Part shown: one piece after another, positions 13,995 to 18,296 of the stretch | Layout: each line of letters opens with the position of its first letter | How positions within the stretch are numbered: position 1 is the first letter of the stretch | Assembly: GCA_023255285.1 (NCBI GenBank) | Contig: JALRIY010000018.1 | Location: forward strand, 1 to 18,296 | Direction: 5' to 3' | Length of the DNA stretch: 18,296 nt | From: Algoriphagus sp. | GTDB lineage: Bacteria > Bacteroidota > Bacteroidia > Cytophagales > Cyclobacteriaceae | Translations under genes and position numbers: made by a program | Notes under the pieces: generated by a model | Told to the model about the DNA's origin: nothing | Database searches by the model: none | What the model saw: the letters and a program-made list of their open reading frames with translations, nothing else

Positions 13995-15962
13995 CTATCG
14001 AATGATTTTCACTTCCTGAATTTTTGTGGGAAGCCAAACTTGCATTTCATTTTGTCCGCGATTGGCCCAGGTATAATAAGGGATAGCAGTAATTTTTTTG
14101 GTTTCAGAACGCAGATTTGTACCGTCTTCCGAGCCCGACATGACCTTCATTTCTGCCTGGATAGCAATTACTTTTTCATCCAAAACCTGGTGTTGAAAAG
14201 TGGTAAAAGTGGCTTTTTCTGGAATTACAATATTCCATGCTTTCCCGTTGTTATCCGCTCCCTCCACACAATAAACCAAAGGGCCTCGTTGAATTGCGAT
14301 TCGGTTTTCATTTGCAGTGACCTCTTCCCGGGCAACTAACTTCCGTACTTCCATCGGTAAGGTAAAATGGATTTGATCCCCCTTTTCCCAGGCTCTAGTG
14401 ATGGTCAAATAGCCATTTTCTTCCGTATAGGGAACAACTTTACCATTGAGTAAAAGCGTGAATTTTTGGGTACTTTTTCCTGAAAATCTGTACAGTCCAC
14501 CTGGAACAGGTTCATCCCTTGCCCAACCTGGTAATCTCAATTTCAAGGAATAGGTGGCTTTCTGCTCGGGACTTAGGGTCAGATGGATAACCCCATCATG
14601 TGGATAATTGGTTGTCATTTCTACTGGCACTTCCACATTGCCCATCTGGAATTTGGTCTTGCTTCCGATGAAGAGATTCACCCAAATGGCATCTTCAGAT
14701 TTTGCATAAATGTAATCGCCAACTGAGGCCACCAATCGGGAAATATTGGAGGGACAGCAGGCTGTGCCAAACCAATCTCTCCGAGTATGCTGGCCAGAGG
14801 AGGCCAATGGGTTTCCATAAAAAAACCGATTCCCTTCTAGGCTCAAACCATCCAAGGCTGCATTGTACAAGCTCCTCTCCAATACATCAATGTACTTGGA
14901 ATCCCCTTCTAGGGCATTCATTCGCTGATTCCAAAAAACCATTCCAACCGAAGCGCAGGTCTCGCTGTATGCATTTTCATTGGGGAGGTCATAATCTACT
15001 GAAAAACCCTCGTTGCTTCCTGATGATCCTATCCCTCCAGTCACATACATATTTCGGTACACGACATCCTCCCAAACCGTTTTCATGGCATTCATGTAGC
15101 CAAGATCATTTTTTGCTGCAGCCACATCGGCAGCTCCTGTGTATAGATACATCGCCCGTACCGCATGGCCGGTAATTTCCTTCTGCTCCTTTACCGGTAC
15201 ATCATCCTGCGCATACTTGGGCCCCCAATGTGGATTGTCCCAAATTCCACCTTTGCCGTGGCCATGTCCTCGCTGCTCCAGAAACCAATCGGATAGTTCC
15301 AAGTATTTTTTATCGCCTGTGGTCGTATACAATTTGACTAAAGCAAGCTCAATTTCCTCATGTCCAGACACCCAAGGTCGATTTTGTTTCCGGAAAGTAT
15401 CGTCTATATGATCCGCCATCCTGATGGCTACATCGAGTAATTTTCGTTTTCCCGTAGTTTGAAAATAGGCCACGCCAGCCTCCATCAAATGCCCAGCGCA
15501 GTAATCCTCATGTTTTTCCATATCCGTCCAGCGATTTTCAAGTCCGGTAAGCGAATAAAAAGAATTGATATATCCATCTGCCTCCTGCGCAGCTGCAATT
15601 TTAGCAATCCATTCGTCTGCTTTTTGTTCCAAGGATTTATCCCAATGGTTTTTCAGCGAATATGCAATAGCCTCTAGGGCTTTGTACACATCACTGTCAT
15701 CGTAATAAATGCCTTCGTGCTTTTCTTTCTGTTGGCGCGCCACTTTTTCATAATTGCGGATGCGGCCGGTGGCTATTTCAGTTTGATAAATCATAACTGG
15801 AATAGCTTTCCTAGCAATTTTTTCAAGCTTTGGTTTCCAAAAATCATCAGTGATGGTTACCTCAGAAAAATTCACTGGATCCAATTTGGTGGTTCCGGAT
15901 TGAGCAAATGCTGGAAAGGCTACAGCTGTAAGCAGAATTGAAAGTGTGGATCGCGTTGGCAT
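13995..15962 (-). CDS. Glycoside hydrolase GH127, beta-L-arabinofuranosidase-like
   Basis: The enzyme is expected to release terminal beta-L-arabinofuranose (or a related sugar) with retention, using a zinc-bound cysteine nucleophile. The 655 residues compare with 658 in Bifidobacterium HypBA1. A signal peptide covers 1-20 (AFA|Q). The alpha/alpha-barrel shows EDYCAGHLMEA (152-162) and PWVSGHEEIELALVKLY (196-212). Active-site residues match HypBA1: acid/base E318 in GSNEGFS, zinc ligands E334 and C336 in YSETCASVG, nucleophile C402 and ligand C403 in GTACCPSNISRL. Beta-sandwich domains follow (LRLPGWA, IQRGPLVYC). It is convergent with rhaI (199 bases between stops). Its start lies 7 bases behind a 14-codon relic ORF inherited from a sulfatase leader. 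The family is certain; the substrate is not, since DUF1680 members vary. Confidence 0.93.
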   Translation of the reverse strand: MPTRSTLSILLTAVAFPAFAQSGTTKLDPVNFSEVTITDDFWKPKLEKIARKAIPVMIYQTEIATGRIRNYEKVARQQKEKHEGIYYDDSDVYKALEAIAYSLKNHWDKSLEQKADEWIAKIAAAQEADGYINSFYSLTGLENRWTDMEKHEDYCAGHLMEAGVAYFQTTGKRKLLDVAIRMADHIDDTFRKQNRPWVSGHEEIELALVKLYTTTGDKKYLELSDWFLEQRGHGHGKGGIWDNPHWGPKYAQDDVPVKEQKEITGHAVRAMYLYTGAADVAAAKNDLGYMNAMKTVWEDVVYRNMYVTGGIGSSGSNEGFSVDYDLPNENAYSETCASVGMVFWNQRMNALEGDSKYIDVLERSLYNAALDGLSLEGNRFFYGNPLASSGQHTRRDWFGTACCPSNISRLVASVGDYIYAKSEDAIWVNLFIGSKTKFQMGNVEVPVEMTTNYPHDGVIHLTLSPEQKATYSLKLRLPGWARDEPVPGGLYRFSGKSTQKFTLLLNGKVVPYTEENGYLTITRAWEKGDQIHFTLPMEVRKLVAREEVTANENRIAIQRGPLVYCVEGADNNGKAWNIVIPEKATFTTFQHQVLDEKVIAIQAEMKVMSGSEDGTNLRSETKKITAIPYYTWANRGQNEMQVWLPTKIQEVKIIR

Positions 15963-15969
15963 AGGGCTA

Positions 15970-16014
15970 TCATTGATGAAGGAAAGAAAATAGGAGAGGA
16001 ACCAGATTTTGCAT
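15970..16014 (-). pseudogene. 14-codon relic of an S1-like sulfatase leader, now a possible uORF of GH127
   Basis: On the minus strand, ATG at 16014 opens MQNLVPLLFSFLHQ and stops at TGA (15972-15970). Its context is the same as the S1 start: the conserved block lies 21 bases upstream of both ATGs, and the peptide resembles the S1 signal sequence MKNLFLLLLPFLYFG. It is out of frame with GH127 (offset 52 bases) and ends 7 bases before the GH127 ATG. It is best read as the broken 5' end of a former leftward sulfatase gene. Confidence 0.65.
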
Positions 16015-16035
16015 GGATGAGGGATTCCGAATAAA

Positions 16036-16072
16036 AAGTTAGCAATAAAATGGAGGAGTAAAAAACTGTTTT
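16036..16072 (-). promoter_or_regulatory. 37-base conserved block, right copy, upstream of GH127
   Basis: This block is identical to 10299-10335 except for one base. On the minus strand it runs into TAACTTTT (16041-16034), which matches the TAnnTTTG consensus except at the last base and is a better -7 candidate than the left copy (TAACTTAT). It lies 73 bases before the GH127 start and 21 before the relic ATG, so GH127 may be expressed from a promoter that originally served a sulfatase. Confidence 0.55.
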
Positions 16073-16331
16073 CTCGTCCAAAGTTACTGTCAGAGTCTAC
16101 GACCCCTAGCGGGTTTTAATTCTATTCCAACCACAATATCTGGTTAGTATGAATCACTTGCACATTCAGCATTGGAGGCTTTAGCGAAGGGGCTTGGAGA
16201 TCAACTTACCGCTGCTACACTATATATTTTGGAAAGAGGGCTTTATTTGATAATTTGATTCACCATAAACTACAATCTCTACCTTCTTTAAGCTTTCAAT
16301 GAGTTTAGTGATTGCCAATTATTTCTAGTTG
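16073..16331. promoter_or_regulatory. Divergent control region, right copy
   Basis: These bases separate the conserved block from the S2 start and correspond in length to the left copy (10336-10585). Similarity to it is weak but includes taattt..gattca near 16251-16261 (10503-10515 on the left). TAATTTG at 16251-16257 is one base short of a -7 box. A 36-codon open stretch at 16148-16258 with protein-like composition has no good start codon. Confidence 0.45.
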
Positions 16332-17744
16332 ATGAAAAAGTCTATCCTAATTTTTCTACTTTCATTCGGAATGTGTTGGGCTTCCTTTGGACAGACCAAA
16401 GAAGAATTCAATGTGCTCTTGATCCATGTAGATGATTTGGGATGGGCAGACATTGGCGTTTTTGGAAGTGATTTTTACGAAACACCCAACATCGATCGAT
16501 TGGCTGCTGAAGGGATGTTATTTACGCATTCCTATGCTGCGGCGGCGATTTGCTCTCCCTCCCGAGCAGCCCTGATGACCGGGAAGTACCCTGCACGAAT
16601 GGGAATTACCGATTGGATTTATGCCCGATTTCAGGGAGTAGGTACTACTGGTCTGCCAGGGGAATATTCTGAAAATCCGGATCAACCCCTCCGCACCCCA
16701 AAAAATCAAGGGTTTCTTCCCTTGGAGGAGCTTACCCTAGCGGAACGAATGAAAGCACAGGGATACACGACCTTCCATGTAGGCAAATGGCATTTGGGAG
16801 GAGAGGAAAACTATCCTGAGAAACAAGGCTTTGACCGCAACTTTGGAGGCAATGACTTGGGGCAGCCCCCTAGCTACTTTGATCCTTACGAACCTGCTAC
16901 CCCTACACCTTTTTATGCGTTTGATCGGGTGACACCAAGGGAAAGCGGCGAGTATTTGACAGACCGAGAAGGGGATGAGATCGTGGATTTTCTCCAATCG
17001 CAGTCACATAAATTTTTTATCCATTGGGCACCCTATGCCGTGCATACCCCAATCATGGCCCCTCAAGAGTTAGTTGAGAAATACAAAGCAAAAGCTGGAG
17101 GAAAACAGAAAAACCCCATTTATGCCGCGATGGTAGATAATTTAGACCAAAACGTAGGCAAGGTGCTCGCTACCTTGGATCGCCTGAAGTTGACTGACAA
17201 GACCCTTGTGATTTTCACTTCAGACAATGGAGGATTGATAGGGAATCCTACAAATCCCATCACGAATAACTATCCTTTAAGGTCTCAAAAAGGGTATCCC
17301 TACGAAGGGGGTATTCGGGTCCCTACAGTGGTGAAGTGGCCTGGACAGGTGGTTGCAGGTAAGCAGTCAGCCCTTCCTATTGTAACCCAAGATTGGCTGC
17401 CTACGATCTTGGACTTCCTGGGATTAAATCCGCGCGAAAAAGGGCTAGATGGCCAAAGTTTAGCTGGGGTATTGAAAGGGGGCACCCTAGGTTCACGGGA
17501 CTTATTTTGGCATTTTCCCCATTACAGAGGATCGGATGTCATCCCCTATTCTATCATTCGCTCTGGGGACTACAAACTGATTCATTATTTTGGAGAGCAG
17601 CCCGATGAACTATTTTCCTTAACGGATGACCCTAGGGAAACGACCAATTTGGCGGCTCAATTTCCAGAAATAGTTTCACAACTTAAATTTTCACTCCAAG
17701 CTTGGTGGCAGGAAACAGGTGCCAGATTGCCTCAAAAAAAATAG
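16332..17744 (+). CDS. Secreted sulfatase S2 (formylglycine-dependent, family S1)
   Basis: This sulfatase of 470 residues has a signal peptide (1-20, WASFG|Q). It acts on sulfate esters outside the cytoplasm. Active-site elements: HVDDLGWAD with D34 and D35, the classical maturation motif CSPSRAALMTG with C74 and R78, GKWHLG with K152 and H154, H238 in YAVHTP, TSDNG with D298 and N299, and SQKGYPYEGGIRVP with K320. The C-terminal subdomain ends LFSLTDDPRETTNL. ATG at 16332 is preferred over the TTG directly before it because it gives a normal MKKS signal start. A truncated copy of its 5' end is at 10583-10765. S3 begins 43 bases downstream on the same strand, so the two probably form an operon. 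The substrate is unknown. Confidence 0.95.
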   Translation: MKKSILIFLLSFGMCWASFGQTKEEFNVLLIHVDDLGWADIGVFGSDFYETPNIDRLAAEGMLFTHSYAAAAICSPSRAALMTGKYPARMGITDWIYARFQGVGTTGLPGEYSENPDQPLRTPKNQGFLPLEELTLAERMKAQGYTTFHVGKWHLGGEENYPEKQGFDRNFGGNDLGQPPSYFDPYEPATPTPFYAFDRVTPRESGEYLTDREGDEIVDFLQSQSHKFFIHWAPYAVHTPIMAPQELVEKYKAKAGGKQKNPIYAAMVDNLDQNVGKVLATLDRLKLTDKTLVIFTSDNGGLIGNPTNPITNNYPLRSQKGYPYEGGIRVPTVVKWPGQVVAGKQSALPIVTQDWLPTILDFLGLNPREKGLDGQSLAGVLKGGTLGSRDLFWHFPHYRGSDVIPYSIIRSGDYKLIHYFGEQPDELFSLTDDPRETTNLAAQFPEIVSQLKFSLQAWWQETGARLPQKK

Positions 17745-17787
17745 AATTAATTTCTCCAATTTAGGGTGGGCTCATTGAAAAATAGCT

Positions 17788-18296
17788 ATGAAAAAAGTAG
17801 TCTTTAGTTGTTTAATTTTTACTAGAATTGCCTTCGCTGGACTTGCTCAGGGGAATGGGATGGGTAAAATTGAACGCCCAAACATCATTTATATTCTTGC
17901 AGACGACCTTGGCTATGGGGAATTAGGGATCTACGGGCAGCAGAAAATCGAAACCCCGAATATTGATGCACTGGCTCGGGAAGGAATGATTTTTACCCAG
18001 CACTATTCTGGAGCACCCGTGTGTGCACCTGCACGATACATGTTATTGACAGGGACCCATGCCGGTCATGCCTACATTAGAGGAAACGATGAGTGGAGGG
18101 AGCGAGGTGAGGTGTGGAACTACAAAGCTGCTATTCTAGACTCTACTCTGGAGGGCCAACGTCCTATTCCGGCAAACACGGTCTTACTCCCGAGGAAATT
18201 GAAAGAGGTTGGCTATCGTACAGGAATGGTGGGAAAATGGGGTCTAGGAGCCCCTCATACAGATGCCATCCCTACCAAGATGGGTTTTGATTTTTT
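17788..18296 (+). CDS. Sulfatase S3, N-terminal part (cut by window end)
   Basis: The reading frame starts with ATG at 17788 and remains open to the window edge (169 codons). A signal peptide covers about 1-20 (GLA|Q). Sulfatase features: NIIYILADDLGYGELG with D39 and D40, then the maturation motif CAPARYMLLTGTHAGHAYIRGN with C79, P81 and R83. In the next motif GKWGLG (149-154) a glycine replaces the histidine seen in S1 and S2 (GKWHLG), a variant I recall from one arylsulfatase subgroup. Together with the insertion around 95-125 this separates S3 from the other two. It follows S2 by 43 bases, so it is probably co-transcribed. The remainder of the active site lies outside the window. Confidence 0.9.
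   Translation, partial: MKKVVFSCLIFTRIAFAGLAQGNGMGKIERPNIIYILADDLGYGELGIYGQQKIETPNIDALAREGMIFTQHYSGAPVCAPARYMLLTGTHAGHAYIRGNDEWRERGEVWNYKAAILDSTLEGQRPIPANTVLLPRKLKEVGYRTGMVGKWGLGAPHTDAIPTKMGFDF

Noticed and set aside
14702..15175. 157-residue ORF antisense to GH127
   Set aside because: It lies wholly inside the well-supported GH127 gene on the other strand and has a Cys/His/Pro-rich composition typical of shadow frames.
8830..18296. A complete polysaccharide utilisation locus with SusC/SusD
   Set aside because: No TonB-dependent receptor, SusD-like lipoprotein or regulator is encoded here, so only a sulfatase/GH127 cluster can be claimed.

Overview
The window looks like chromosome of a marine or freshwater Bacteroidota, most likely a Cytophagales member of the Algoriphagus/Cyclobacterium kind. 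This is inferred from gene content (three secreted sulfatases, GH127, a Bacteroidota-type 16-residue-repeat protein), from -7 promoter boxes matching TAnnTTTG, and from AT-rich intergenic DNA carrying short palindromic repeats. I could not run a search, so the genus is a guess.

Positions 1-7100 are mainly housekeeping. A repeat-filled spacer (1-311) precedes a leftward cluster: a small four-cysteine membrane protein, GlmM (amino-sugar phosphate mutase for peptidoglycan/LPS precursors) and a NifS/IscS-type cysteine desulfurase. Divergent from it is MazG. After a second repeat-rich spacer come RidA, an unknown two-helix membrane protein and fumarase FumC with a clear terminator. A secreted protein built of six 16-residue repeats follows.

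Positions 7250-8820 hold an exported DinB-fold protein, a 597-base stretch with no recognisable gene, and a DoxX-like membrane protein.

Positions 8830-18296 are a catabolic accessory locus: a leftward sulfatase (S1), a rightward trio (NCS1-type permease, 61-residue membrane protein, RhaI-type sugar isomerase), a leftward GH127 beta-L-arabinofuranosidase-like enzyme, a rightward sulfatase (S2) and a third sulfatase (S3) cut by the window end. The likely logic is desulfation and exo-cleavage of a sulfated glycan outside the cytoplasm, uptake of a free deoxy- or pentose sugar by the permease, and isomerisation in the cytoplasm. No SusC/SusD pair, kinase or aldolase is visible.

The most notable observation is architectural. 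The permease-isomerase-GH127 block (about 10.79-15.96 kb) is flanked by two diverged direct copies of one divergent promoter region. The left copy keeps S1 intact and ends in a decayed 5' fragment of S2. The right copy keeps S2 intact and begins with a decayed 5' fragment of an S1-like gene. This is the pattern expected from Campbell-type integration of a circle, or from tandem duplication followed by internal replacement. GH127 now sits 7 bases behind the 14-codon remnant and may use the old sulfatase promoter.
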